A DNA stretch of 64,000 bases from Zonotrichia leucophrys gambelii (Eukaryota; Chordata; Aves; Passeriformes; Passerellidae). Under the pieces are notes generated by a model. That model worked only from the letters and a program-made list of their open reading frames with translations. It did no database searches and had not been told where the DNA came from. The stretch lies in contig NW_026992282.1 of the NCBI RefSeq assembly GCF_028769735.1, forward strand, positions 150,275-214,274, given 5' to 3'. The translations under genes and the position numbers were made by a program. Below are positions 1-11,880 of the stretch, piece after piece (the stretch's first letter is position 1; each line of letters begins with the position of its first letter).

Positions 1-533
1 AGGGATGCTGTTGGCAGCTCCATGAGGATGCTCTGGGACGCTGCCCTGGGCTGTGCAGCGCACTGGGGATGGATCAGCCCCTGCTCTGCTGCTCCTTCCA
101 GTCTGTCCCAGGGCCCTTGCAGAGCCCCAGCCATGCTGTTTGCCCCCAGCCTGCCCATGGCCAGCCTGGGGCTGCTCACGGGGCTTTTCTGTGCTGAGCA
201 TTGGCCTGGGTGTGTTCTTGAGAGCGCCTGGGCAAGGAGCCTGGAGCCCCCAGGGCCTGGCCTGAGGCGTCAGCGCTGCCCCAGCAGTGCCCATGGCCTG
301 TCCCTGCTGCAGCCCCGGCACTGCCACCCCCAGGGCTGTGCCCGGCCCCGAGAGCACTCAGGCCCTGCAGCAACACCAGGGCCACCAGGGCAGCGGGGCA
401 GGGCCACGGCAGCAGCACTGGCAACACCAAGAGCTGCTGCTGCTGGGCACAGCTGCTGGGCCAGCACTGATCTGCCCCAGCTCTGCACACAGACATTGCT
501 GCTGCAGCTCCAGAGAAGGTAACAAAAGGGCAT
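1..533. repeat. Window-scale direct repeat, copy 1
   Basis: About 530 GC-rich bases recur in the same orientation at 63467-64000 with scattered substitutions and single-base indels. The overlapping open frames in all phases reflect base composition and show no recognisable domain, so I call no gene. The block lies just 3' of the olfactory receptor pseudogene and is probably downstream flank copied along with receptor genes. The twin at the far edge suggests another receptor unit beyond the window. The repeat is seen directly; the origin is inferred. Confidence 0.85.
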
Positions 534-780
534 CGCTGCAAGAAAACTCTGCAGGGAGATCCTTTAGTTCCTTTAAAGTCACCAAGAGCACAGCCCCTCA
601 TTGAGACAGTCTGTGGCCACAGGGAACGTGGAGAGAAACAAAATGAGAAATTACACAATGACATTTCTTTGTAGATAATGTGAAAAATAAAACAAGAGAT
701 AAAATACTCCACAACCAAACCAACAAGCAGTAGCAAGGATGAGTTTTATTAAAAGTCATTTGCTGAAACTGGCCAGCAGT

Positions 781-1702
781 TTAATGTTTCTGAAACCCTC
801 CAGTCATCAGTCTCCTCACTGCAGCCTTGAGCTCCTGGTTCCTCAGGCTCTAGATAACGGGGTTCAGGGCTGGAGGCACCACCGAGTATAGAACTGAAAC
901 TGACAGATCTAGGGATGGCGAGGACATGGAGCGGGGCTTCAGGTAGGTAAATATGCCAGTACTGACACACAGAGAGACCACAGCCAGGTGAGGGAGGCAG
1001 GTGGAAAAGGCTTTGTGCCGTCCCTGCTCAGAGGGGATCCTCAGCACAGCCCTGAAGATCTACACATAGGAGAAAACAATGAACACAAAACAGCCAAATG
1101 CTAAAGAGATGGAAAACACAATTAGCCCAAATTCCCTGAGATTTGAGTGTGAACAGGTGAGCTTGAGGATCTGGGGGATTTCACAGAAGAACTGGCCCAG
1201 GGCATTGCCATGGCACAGGGGCAGGGAAAATGTATTGGCTGTGTGCAGCAGAGCATTGAGAAAGGCACTGGCCCAGGCAGCTGCTGCCATGTGGGCACAA
1301 ACTCTGCTGCCCAGGAGGGTCCCGTAGTGCAGGGGTTTGCAGATGGACATAGCACATGATGGTCAGGAGGGAAAACTCTGCTGCAAAAAAGAAGAGAAAG
1401 AAAAAGAGCTGAGCAGCACATCCTGTGTAGGAGATGTTCCTGGTGTCCCAGAGGGAATTGTGCATGGCTTTGGGGACAGTGGTACAGATGGAGCCCAGGT
1501 CAGTGAGGGCCAGGTTGAGCAGGAAGAAGAACATGGGCGTGTGCAGGTGGTGGCCTCAGGCTACGGCGTTGATGATGAGGCCGTTGCCCAGGAGGGCAGC
1601 CAGGGAGATGCCCAGCAAGAGGCAGAAGTGCAGGAGCTGCAGCTGCCGCGTGTCTGCCAATGCCAGCAGGAGGAAGTGCCTGATGGAGCTGCTGTTCGAC
1701 AT
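781..1702 (-). pseudogene. Olfactory receptor pseudogene, OR14-type (class A GPCR)
   Basis: A single-exon odorant receptor, normally a seven-helix G-protein-coupled receptor of the sensory neuron surface. It starts MSNSSSIRHFLLLALAD at 1702 and ends at a TAA at 781-783; without its lesions it would be about 310 codons, the usual size. Visible family marks are LHTPMFFFLLNLALTD (helix 2), SICKPLHYG (after helix 3), KAFSTCLPHL (helix 6) and NPVI followed by SLRNQELK (helix 7 and tail). Four lesions are visible: TGA at 1556-1558 in the first inner loop, a deletion of about 11 bases near 1350 that removes the DRY-type G-protein contact and shifts the frame, TAG at 1060-1062 after helix 5, and TAG at 850-852 in place of the helix 7 tyrosine. 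The gene is dead. OR14 assignment is by motif style, moderately sure. Confidence 0.92.
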
Positions 1703-3389
1703 TTGCTGGGGCTGGGCATGGGGACCTGTTCATGGAGGAATAGATAGTGAAGAGTTAGGGGAGATAGTTGTAATCAAAATCACAGCCATTTCCCATATAC
1801 CCTGCCCTGGAAAACAGAGACAAAAACTTTGATTTTTGAGTACTGAGGTTTTCTTTATAAGCTCCCCCATATCTCTCCTTGTGTTCTTGGATATCAGAAA
1901 CCCTCTGCATTTCTACTCCACGCAGGGAGAACAGAGCAAGTTCTGGGAGGCAAAGGGATGAGTGGAAACTAGGGGAGAGGGTCATTGATTCTCAACTGAG
2001 TTTCTTTGGGCTTTAAACTTTTCCAGGTGGAGGGTGATTACCTTCCCGTGCTTCCCCTAAAATGTCACCAGGTCCTGCTGAGAGCAGATGGATCCACCAC
2101 AGCGCACTACATTTTTTTAGCCAAGGACTCACCTTGATCATTTCATGAACCCAGCAGCCTTTTCAGTGTCAGAACACCTCTGCCTTTCCCCATCAATCTT
2201 ATAACTCAGAGATGCTCTAGGAGCTGTTTGCATTCTGGATTGAAGCTCCAAAGCTCCCAGCTTGGACAGAAGTCTCAGGGAGACTTCAAAGTGTCCTTAT
2301 GATGGCATTGGATGAAGGGAGATGCAGCTCCTTCCCTGGCTGCACTGACAGCATTGCCCAGAGCCGGGCACTGGGGACAGCATCACCCTGAGCCAGCTGT
2401 GTCCCCTGACAGAGCCCCCAGGGCCGGGCAGCTGCTCCCAGCCCTGTGCTCTGCAGAGGGAACTGGGCCCGGGGCTGCAGAGTTGCCCCATGGCTCTGCT
2501 GCAGTTCTGCCTGCACAGGAGGGGCTGCACGCCTTGGAGCCCCAGCCCTGAGGGCAGAGGCTGGGCTGGGGCACAGGAGGGAGGGGGCTTGTTCAGAGGG
2601 AGGGGCTGCACTGCAAGGGATCCTGTGGGCATCTCTAAACTCTCCCTGCCACAGCATTGCTGGGGTTTGTTTTCTCTCATTGCCTGATCTTCTCTCTGCT
2701 TCCTGCAGATTTTCCTCCTGCAGGTGTTTCCCTGTGCCTGATTTCTCCCTGCCAGCACTCACAGACCCCAAATCTCTGTGCACTCTCCTTGGCCCTACAG
2801 AACCCTGCCTGTTTGCAGGGCACTGGCTGGGGGCAGGTTCTGTTTGCAGCTTGGAGAAAGGACAGCTCAGACTGAGCCTGATGGCTCCAGCAAATGTGAT
2901 GCTGCTGCTGTCCATGGGCAGAGGGGCGGAAAGCTCATTAGGGATCTCCTGTGAACATAATGATCACTAAATTTACCAGGTCAGATATTACAGGCAATTG
3001 TCAAAATTTATAGTCATCCTTTAATATTTACCTCCCATCCCTGCCATTCTCCAATAGTAGGAAACTGAATGCAAAGTCTAAGGAAATTTCTTATATTTTA
3101 TCAAGTCCTTGACTTGGAAATATTGTATGACTGATCAGAACCCCTCAGCATGTAAGAGATTCATGAGCATTTCACCTCACCTGCACCAGAAAAACTCAGA
3201 ATTGTACTCACAGAGTCTGTAGGCATTGGGAAGTTCCAGCTTCAGGAGATCACTGCAGGAGCTGCAGCTGCATTGTCCTGCAGCCAGAGATTCCTGTGCC
3301 AAGGGCTGGCAGTGATTCTGCCCCAGACACTTCTCAGCACCTTCCCAGCCCTGACTGGTTGAAGATCTCTGTGCCTCTGTGCTGTGCCC
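1703..3389. other. Upstream flank of the receptor pseudogene, no gene seen
   Basis: The stretch contains GC-rich and AT-rich patches and no open frame with a recognisable domain. I see no RNA gene. It probably includes the old 5' region of the receptor, but I cannot place a promoter or upstream exon. Confidence 0.5.
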
Positions 3390-3610
3390 ATGGTGGCTGC
3401 AGGCAGTGCCCCAGCCCTGCTGGGCTGGCAGAAGAGCTGCTCATCCAGAGAAATGTGCTTTTGAAGCTCTTCTTGGTTACCAGGACCTGCCTCTGTTCAA
3501 GGAGCCCAGCCTAGCTCAGCAGCACAGACACAGGACAAGGACTTTAATGAGCCTCTGGGGCTTTGTGCTCAGGCCCTGAACATCAGTCCCTGAGAGGGAG
3601 CTGAAGAAAC
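3390..3610 (+). repeat. Inverted partner of the block at 35225-35440
   Basis: The reverse complement of 35225-35440 matches this stretch closely; for example both carry GACTTTAATGAGCCTCTGG and GCAGTGCCCCAGCCCTGCTG. No coding content is recognised. It is a dispersed low-copy repeat of this locus. Confidence 0.8.
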
Positions 3611-4059
3611 CTCTCCAGAACTCCAAATCAGAATCCAACTCTGAAATTTCTTGGACTTTTAATGGGTCCCACTGAGGAACACGAATGAGAAAGTGTCTCC
3701 AGGCCCCAGGCAGAGCAGAGAACTGGAGGCAGTGATGACAGCTGGGGACAAAGAGAAGCCAAGTCTTGGTGCCCTGGGCCACAGCAGCAGGTTCTGTGCC
3801 ACTAAGGGTTGGGAGGAGACACCTTGTCCTGAGGCACTGGGGCCTCCTGGCACAGCCCCAGCCAGGCTGGGCACTGTCAGCCCCTTGTCCTGCCCTCAGC
3901 ATCCCTCCCTAGCCCACATCCCAGTGGCCTCAAGGATCTGCTGGAAGGAGTCCCTGGGGAGCCTTGCTCAGGAATTGCTGTGGGGGCTCCTGAATGCTCC
4001 CTGCAGGGACTGCAGGTTTTTCAAAGGACTTTGGGTTTGGCTTTTGCCTTGGAGTCTCT

Positions 4060-4700
4060 GAGGGCTTTGTGCAATCATGGCCTCCAATTATCTGCTGTGA
4101 TTAGTCCCTGGAGAGGCTTTGTCAGTAGCAACACTCAGTGGGGCTCATTGATACTTCAGGGTACTTCAGTTTTTTAAGGTACTTGGTGTTTCCCGTTTGA
4201 TACATACTCTATGAAAAAGATTGTGCAGTCAAAGCCTCCAATTACCTGCTTTAATTAGTCCCTTGAGAGCCTTTATCAGTAATGACACTTAGTGGGCTCA
4301 TTCATGATTCAAGGTACTTCAGTTATTTTAAGGTATTTGGTGTTGCCCTTTTGATGCAGACTCTGTGAGAGTTCTGTGCAATCATGGCCCCAATTTTCTG
4401 CTTTAATGAGTCCCTTGAGAGCTTACTACTGACACTCAGTGGGGCTCATTAATGCTTTGAGATACTCAAGGTTTTTAAGGTACTTTGGCTTTTCCTTTCC
4501 ACTCTGTATCTCTGAGAGGTTTTTGTGCCATCCTGGCCTCCAATTCTCTCCTCCAAGGAGCCCATGAGGAGCTTGTTTTGGGGATGGACCTCAGGGAGAC
4601 TCATTCATGCTTTCAGACACTTTGGGTTTTCTTCTGACTTTGACTCCTGGAAAGGTTTGTGCTATTTCCTCCTAAGCCTGAACTTCCAGGGCTCAGCTCC
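4060..4700. repeat. Degenerate tandem repeat, about 150-bp unit, four copies
   Basis: Units start near 4071, 4222, 4375 and 4523, each opening with a variant of GTGCAATCATGGCCTCCAAT and containing CACTCAGTGGGGCTCATT and a TTTTAAGGTACTT motif. Copies differ considerably, so the array is old. No gene is seen between it and ERV-A. Confidence 0.8.
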
Positions 4701-5025
4701 AAAGGCACCACAGGGCTCATTAGGATCAGGCAAGTCCTGAAAAACCACAGCTCTGCCTTGATTTCCCTCTGGTCTGGAGCAGTTCATTAGGAATATTTCC
4801 TTTTACAGTTATGGAGAAATATTTCAAAGAGCTTCTAAGAAATATGTAATCTTCTTTTAAGGAGTGTATTTTATTACTGTTCTCTTTAGAGAAGAGCCGA
4901 TTGCAGCATTCGTGATTGATATTGATATAGGGCCGCTCCTAAGAAGGTCTGGCGAGATCAGAGAAGTTGTTTACCTTGACAGCTTATCCATTGTTGGCAA
5001 CCTTGCTCCACATTCCTCAACTCCA

Positions 5026-5468
5026 TGTGAGAAACGACTTTTACTTTCAAAAATTGAAATGCTTTATTAAAACCTTGTCAAAATACAATGGAAGACTGAA
5101 TAAAGGAAAGAATACAGCACCACTGGCAAAGAATTCAGTCACTATGTGCTCATCCACAAAATGGATGTTCTGTCTTGTATACCTCCAGCCCCTCACAAAT
5201 TCTTGTCAGTCGACTCCTTCTTCTCTGTCCAGTGGTGGAGGTCACTTTCTTACACCTTGAATGGAGGTCAGGTGCTGCCATAGTAACAAGCCGACCATCC
5301 CAAATGCCCCAACTACTGAGGCCGTCCTGTGATAACAATGCAAGGGGGAGGGGAGGGATAACTAAACATCTACAAAACTTCTCTGAACATATATTTAATA
5401 TTCACCCCTTAATTGTGAGAGTCAACCATAGGATTACTCATCTATAAGAACCCCTTTTTCTTTTTCTA
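5026..5468 (-). repeat. ERV-A 3' LTR with polypurine tract
   Basis: The LTR is 5026-5450, opening TGTGAGAAA on the + strand like its 5' partner. AATAAA on the - strand is at 5063-5068. The purine run AGAAAAAGAAAAAGGGG (reverse of 5451-5468) directly precedes the LTR in the viral sense, as expected of the plus-strand primer, and fixes the boundary. Confidence 0.88.
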
Positions 5469-5524
5469 TAAGTCAGTTTTCTCAAACAATTAAGTGAAAA
5501 AAATTTCTCTCTCTTTTTAAGGAG

Positions 5525-6394
5525 TGTGAAGGTCCACCCGAAATGAACGGGTGACGAATGATTTTTGAGTGCAAAAATAACCAACATAGGCACAGGGGTT
5601 TTGCAGTAGCAAATCAACAAGATGCAATTTATTGATAATAACTACAGCTAAATATGCGTTTGGTTAGAGGATCCGGGGAAGAGAAGGATAGGATAAGGGA
5701 AAAAGGGAGGAAAGAAAGTTAGGGAATGGGGTATAGCTACCAAGACGTGATGCCTTCGGCGTCCCGCCACCGATGCTTGCTGGTACACGTCTTGGGGAGA
5801 TTCTTGGAGAGGCAGTCGAACCGAACCCCAGATATACTGTTCTTGGTTGGGGGAAGGGTGGCCGAAATTAGGTTTCCATGGAGGGGAAAAGGATAGATTA
5901 TTCCATTGTTTTCATGGCCGAATGCTCCCAGGTACGTTTACTCTGGGCAGGTTCTCCCCCTTCCCTGAGTTGGGAGGGGGTACAGTCCCAGTCTCTGGAA
6001 GGAGGTTGCCAGGGGGGTGCCATGGGGGTGCCAATAGGGTGCCAGTGGGGTTCTTGGTTCTTTGATGAGGGGATTCGCATCTCTGTTGGTCCATCACGGT
6101 GGTTAAAGACAGGCAAGAGGGGTCTTCTCTTGGAGGGCGGGGGGGGAGCCACCCCAGAGCTCAGTCCAGCCAGGCCTGAAGTTTGGAAGAAAGTCCAGTT
6201 CCATTGTTCAGGAAAGGGCAGCATGCCCCTTCGAGTACAGCATGGCATGTTCTGCAGACACCATCTGTAAACACACCAAATACGCATGAGACTTTCTTTC
6301 CCAACTGGCTCAACAGTTTTTTAACCCTTCGGTGGTCCTTTTCTCATGACAATTGTGAGGCAAAAACTGAAGGATTTCCGGATGGACTTCCACA
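5525..6394 (-). mobile_element. Solo LTR inserted in the ERV-A env region
   Basis: An 870-base element has imperfect inverted ends TGTGAAGGTCC / GGACTTCCACA and is flanked by a perfect 5-bp duplication AGGAG (5520-5524 and 6395-6399). On the - strand an AATAAA lies at 5628-5633 with a TATA-like site near 5830, giving U3-R-U5 order for a minus-sense LTR. No internal viral sequence remains, so it arose by LTR-LTR recombination after insertion. It is younger than ERV-A because it interrupts it. Confidence 0.85.
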
Positions 6395-6401
6395 AGGAGT
6401 C

Positions 6402-6842
6402 ATACCAGCATCTGTTGATGTGGGCAAGGACAGTGGGAACAGGAGAAAAAAATCTCAGGTTTTCCTTAGACACACTTATTTGGAATGCACAAAGGCATCA
6501 CAGAGGTCCAGTAAGGCTTTGACTCCCATATACCAAGCTGAGGCTGCTACCCATAGTCAGTGTATCTTAAGGGTGAGTACAGAGGCCAACTCGGTCCTGC
6601 CCTCCAGTCCCTGTTGAATTAAATAGACAACTGAGGAATGATAGAGGTCTGGTGTAGTCTTTTGTCCCTACCTTACCATGCCTACGGGGTTGCTACCCAC
6701 AGCAGGGCTATGGAGCCTTCTTGGTAGCAAACAAAGGGGCCAACCCAGTCTTGCCCTCCTTCCTTTGTCTTATTTTCTTGAAGAAGCTGTCCCATTACCT
6801 TTTACAGTCCCTTGTGTACTTCCCCTCAACAGATGCTGGTAT
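6402..6842. repeat. Segment bounded by 17-bp perfect inverted repeats
   Basis: ATACCAGCATCTGTTGA at 6402-6418 recurs as its exact reverse complement at 6826-6842. Between them lies presumed ERV-A env remnant with no open frame of note. It may be a small inverted duplication or a non-autonomous element. Confidence 0.6.
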
Positions 6843-6925
6843 TTCTCACCCATTAAAACAGGAAGACAGTTCTCAAGCTGGTTGGTGGAAGCTTGACTCT
6901 ACTTTTTGGGCATCTTGGTGTTTTT

Positions 6926-9900
6926 CTAGTTGTCTCTCAGTCTCTGCTTGAGAGTCAATCTTGTTTCAGCCAGCCTGGCTGTTATAGTCCACTCTTTGTG
7001 TTCTTCTACTGGGCCTTTGACTCGGTTGGCATGAGTCCATCCCCGCTCTGCAGTTCGCACGGCCGATTCAGTGGTGAGCAGTACCTGAAAGGGACCTTCC
7101 CACTGAGGAGTTAGAGGCTGATCTCTCCATGACTTGATCATCACCCAATTCCGGGGATTAATATTATGGATTCTGAAATCCAGGGTGATAGTTAGAGGAA
7201 TTGCCCCTTTATGTCTTAGCCCTTCTAAGGTTTCTGCTATAGACATAACTTATTTCTTGGCATTGGCTTCCCCTTTCTCATAGGTAGGAATCTTCTGGGG
7301 AGGGGGTCAGGAAGGGTAACCCAAATACCATTTCATATGGTGACACTCCCAGATCTGACTGAGGTTGGGTTCTAATTCTTAATAAGGCCAAAGGGAGACA
7401 TTTTATCCATGACATTTGGGTTTCAGTCTTTAGCTTAACTAGAGCTCTTTTAAGAGTTTCATTCATTCTGTCAACCTGACTGGAGCTCTGTGGATGCCAT
7501 GGAGTATGTAATTCCCATATTACTCCCAGGGCCTGAACAACTTCCTGCAATATCTTCAATATGAAATGAGTACCCCAGTCTGAATCAATCCTGTTTGCCA
7601 TCCCATATCGGGGAATGATTGATTCTAGAAGTGTTTTACTCACAACATTGACACTGAATTTCACAGTGGGTACCACTTCTACCCAATGAGTCACGTGATC
7701 TACTATCACTGGCAAAAACTTCCATTGTTGAATCTGGGGAAGCATAATAAAGTCTACTTGGATGTTTTGAAAGGACCATGAGGCTAATTCTCACCCTCCC
7801 CTGGGTGTTTTCCTCATGATTTTCTTATTCACTTGTTGACATATCACCCACCATTCAGTCATTTGCTTAACTATTCTGAAAATTCCTATGCATCCCAAGT
7901 CCCTTAGAAATTGATCACTCAAAAATTGTTTACCCCAATGTGTTGTTCCATGTATGCCTTCCAGCATTTTCTTGGCAAGGGGTTTATTCAATATTTACCG
8001 CCCATCTGCTAATCTCCACTTCCCTTCATTATCTTTCTTCTCTCCTATTTGGAGGAGCTCTACCTCTTCTGTCCCATTGAATACGGGGACTTTTTGCATA
8101 TCTCTCACGGGTGTTAATACTATTATTAGTTTTTCTGTCTCTGACTCAGTTGCATTTTAGCATCAAAATTGGCTAAATTTTTCCCTCACGCCTCCTGAGT
8201 TGCCCCCTTTTTGTGTCTTTTAACATACACCACTGCTGCTTCCTCTGGTAATTTTAAGGTTTCTAACACTTCTAAGACAATTTTTTTGTGAATCAATCCC
8301 TTTCCCTTTGAATTTAATAGCCCCTTCTCTTCCCAAGATTTTCCAAAATTATGCACCCCTCCAAAAGCGTATTTTCAGTCTGTATCTATTGTTCCCCTTT
8401 TCTGTGCTAATATTTCCAGAGCTCGCTTTAGGGCATACAACTCACATGCTTGGGCTGACCAGTTGGAAGGTAACTTTCTCTTTTCTACGGCCACCAACCC
8501 TTCATGTACTATAGCGTACCTCGATACCCTGTGCCTCTTTATTACTTGTGAAGATCCATCGATGTAGAGTTGTTTTCCATCTTGCAGTGGTTGATCTGTT
8601 AGGTCCTCTCTTACTTTAATTTGATAGTTTATAACCTCTAGGCAATTATGTATTAGTTCCTCATCTGGTTCTCCATACAAGAACTAGGGAGGGTTGAGTT
8701 GGTTACTCACTATTAGCTCTAAACCATTATCTTTTAAGATGGCTTCATACTTTATCACTCGGGAATCAGTGAGCCATTTCTCAACCTTTTGACTCAGGAT
8801 ACTCCTTACTGAGTTTCGGATATATATCTTCAATTTTCCACAAAAGTGTAATTTTTTGCTTTCTGCTATGAGTAGGGCAGTCACTGCCACAGCCTGAATG
8901 CAGGTTGGCCACCCCTGGCTGACGGGATCTAGCAGCTTTGATAAACAGGCCACTGGTTTCCTGGATCCTCCCCAGTCTTGGGCTAGTACTCCTTGTGTTA
9001 CCCTTTTTTCTATATCCACAAACAATAGAAGGGTTTGTCTGAGGCAGGAAGACTCAGTGCTTGTGCACTGACTAATTTTTGCTTTAAAGCTTCAAACTTT
9101 TGTTCACCATCTTTTCCCCACCTAATCTCTTCTTCAACTAACATACAAGAACCAGATGATCTGCGTGTATCCTTCAATCCATAGCCTACAATATCCCAAC
9201 AGGCCTAAAAACCTTCTGACTTCTCTCTTAGTTTTTGGCCGTGGGTGTGACACTATCCCTGTAATTCTCTCAGGGTTCAGCCCCCAGCTCCCTTGACAAA
9301 TCACATGTCCTAGGAATTTTACTTCTTACTCCACAAATTGGAGTTTCCCTTCTGATACCTGAAGTCCTTGGCCCCCCAGAAAATTTAACAACACTATGAT
9401 GGATTCCCAAACTACTTTTTCTTCCCATCCTGAGAAAAGCAAATAATTTACATATTGGATGAGCTTTATCTCAGGTTTGATGGAGAAGAGTTGTATTACT
9501 TCTGCTATGGCTTGACCAAAGAGGTTTGGGGATTCGGGAAACCCTTGGGGTAACCTAGTCCACCGAAGCTGTTGCTTCCTTCCAGAAAGGGAGTCCTCCC
9601 TTTCAAAAGCAAATATAACCCACTTTCCTCTGCCAGTGGGTATGCCCAAAAAGCATCTTTTAGGTCTATCATGCTAAACCACTGGGATGTTACTCAGGAG
9701 TGTATAGGGATTAGGCACTACTGGGTATCGATTCACAGTTCTTTTGTTCACTTCTCTCAAATCTTGGACAAGCCTGTAAATCCAATCTGACTTCTTTGCC
9801 GGTAATATGGATGTATTATGGGGGGACATACATGGTTCTAAGGTCCTGTCCTCAAGTAGGTCCTGGATCAGTGGCTGCAGTCTTCACCTCTCTTCCAGGG

Positions 9901-10100
9901 AGAGTGGATATTGTCATACACAGACTGGATAGCTGTCATCAATTAATTTTATTACTATAGGTTTCATGTTCAATTTGCCTCAATTTTTTGTTTTTGCCCA
10001 CACCATCTCATGAATATTGCCCTCATCCTCTTTCCTTATTCAAGAAGTTTAACCACCATTTTTCCTTCCTCTGGGAGTACTCAAATGCTTAACTGCACTT
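6926..10100 (-). pseudogene. pol: ERV-A pol pseudogene (RT, RNase H, integrase)
   Basis: Fragments in several frames line up as a class I pol. RT pieces at 9326-9649 carry LPQGFPESPNLFGQ, but the catalytic YXDD box reads YVNY, so both active-site aspartates are gone. The connection/RNase H part (8375-9025) has LYIDGSSQ and the WSAQACELYALKRAL helix. The integrase zinc finger (7791-7991) shows GTTHWG and an altered CxxC. The integrase core (7278-7745) shows DSDWGTHF and HPQSSSQVDRMNETLK, and its C-terminal domain is at 6926-7246. Many stops and shifts lie between the pieces; no functional product is possible. Confidence 0.88.
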
Positions 10101-10107
10101 GTAAATC

Positions 10108-10356
10108 TCACTCTAATAGATTGCATCCTGCTTCTTGAACTAATAGAACATCCCCAATTCCTATTTTATTTGTTCCTTCAAACTTTATTTGCTTTATAAC
10201 TGAGGCTTTGAACCTTCCTTTAGCACCTACTACTTGCACAGTATCTTGACCCTTTTTGCACTCCTTTGGGATTCTACAAACACAAGTTCTTTCAGCCCCT
10301 GTGTCTACTAAGAATTCAAATTCCACCTCCTGGAGATCTATTTTTAAAGATATCAA
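10108..10356 (-). pseudogene. pro: ERV-A protease remnant
   Basis: An 82-codon open stretch encodes a retroviral aspartic protease half-site, FLVDTGAERTCV, with the DTG catalytic triplet intact and a flap-like GAKGRFKASVIK. The usual C-terminal GRD motif is missing at its end, where the frame breaks into pol. In life it would cleave Gag-Pol as a dimer in budding particles. It is isolated between broken gag and pol, so it is a relic. Confidence 0.85.
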
Positions 10357-10419
10357 GGGCTCCTGATGGTATTCTGTCCACAGGAGGTAGAGCCCCTGAC
10401 ACCCCTAATCTTCTTTTTG

Positions 10420-11880
10420 CTGAGTCTCATAGACCCTCAGCTCCTTTTCCTTCTGGGGGAAATTCCTTCTAATATTCCCACTCTCTTTACAGAAAAAGCA
10501 AACTGGTCCTACATTCCCCTGTTTCCCAAGCTCGCCTTTTTGTGCCCAGTCCCAAGGAGCTGCATTTCCCTTCCATCTTCCCATACTTGGAATCTCCCTC
10601 CCTTACCTGGATTGTACTTTACATGCTGGTTTCGTTCCCTAATGGCAGTTACCATTACCTTGGCTTTTGCCTTGGCCTTCTCCTCATCCCTCTTTACATA
10701 CTCCTTCTGTGCTTCCCTTAGAAGATCCTCTAACCTCCTTTCTTGCCAACCATCTAACTTTTCTAACTTTCTCCATATATCTGGCGAGGCTTGAGTGACA
10801 AAATTTATCTTTAGTTAGACCTGTGTGGCCACTGTATCAGGGTCAACCCCTGAATATTGCCTCATATTCCTTCTCAGTCTTTCTAGCCACTCTGTTGGGG
10901 TTTTTTTCCTTCCTTTGCTGCTCATAAAAAGCTTTATGACCAGTTTAATTACGTGGAGACACCTCTTTGATACCTTTTGTAATCAATGTTCCATATTCCT
11001 CCATGTTTTGTCCGCCCCCCCCGCCCCATGCTGTTTTACTCCCAGGTAGGGTGCACTATGGGCATTTTCAGATCCCCAGGAGGTCCTTGCACACACTCCC
11101 TTTCCCATATCCATATCTCAGCCACTCGGATAATCTTTCTTCTGGTGTGAATAGCATGGTCATTATTGATTGCATCTCTTCCTATGTATAAATATTGGGC
11201 CCCAGAAACTGGTCTAACTGTTCCACTAATCCAGTGAGGTCCTCTAGTAATGCTTTCAATTATTTCTGAACATTCTTACATCAGAAGAACTGAGAGGCAC
11301 AGTTATAAATCTAATTCCTCCCTGTTCCCCACACACTGGGGTACACATTCCCTCAGGGGATATAATCCCACTGCTTGGTTCCCACCCCCTGATCTGCTTT
11401 CCTCTCATTGTGCCACCCTGTTTCTGGTGTTTTGACTAGGCCCATCAGGGGGTAGGGGAGATGCATCTGAGGCTATTGGACATGGAGGGGGTAAGTATTG
11501 TAATGGGTCCCATTCTTTATTTTCTGATACCTTACACATGCTCACCTTTGAGGGTGAACTCTCCCTCCCACAGCAGGCATCACAGTCACTCTCTTCCTGA
11601 TTGGTTTCCTACCTCTTATGTGGATGCTTAATACCTGACACATCAATCCTTTGTCTGACCCATATGTCGGCCAGTATACATAATCACTCCTAATTTTCCT
11701 TCTGGTCCATTCTACCATGCAATTCTGAATCACTTTGAGCTCATCCTTACCTCTGGTATTTGGGTCATATTTCCACCGGGCTAGTTTCCTTCCCAGTGGG
11801 CTATCTGGGGGTATACCTATTGGTACTGCCTCAATTTCTACTCCTCCCCTTGGGGATTCCCTATTTGCCCATTGTCCCAT
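10420..11880 (-). pseudogene. gag: ERV-A gag pseudogene
   Basis: The start MGQWANRESPRGG at 11880 keeps the glycine-2 for myristoylation, followed by a matrix-like SPLGRKLARWKYDPN and a WPTYGS segment (11542-11880). The capsid region is shredded by stops. Near 10440-10520 a nucleocapsid zinc knuckle can be traced as CFFCKESGNIRRNF, where the histidine and last cysteine of the CCHC pattern are replaced, so it would not bind zinc. Gag length fits a class I element. Not functional. Confidence 0.8.

Noticed and set aside
3539..3902. Frame at 3516-3902 (-) as a gene
   Set aside because: It overlaps the dispersed block shared with 35225-35440 and has no domain.
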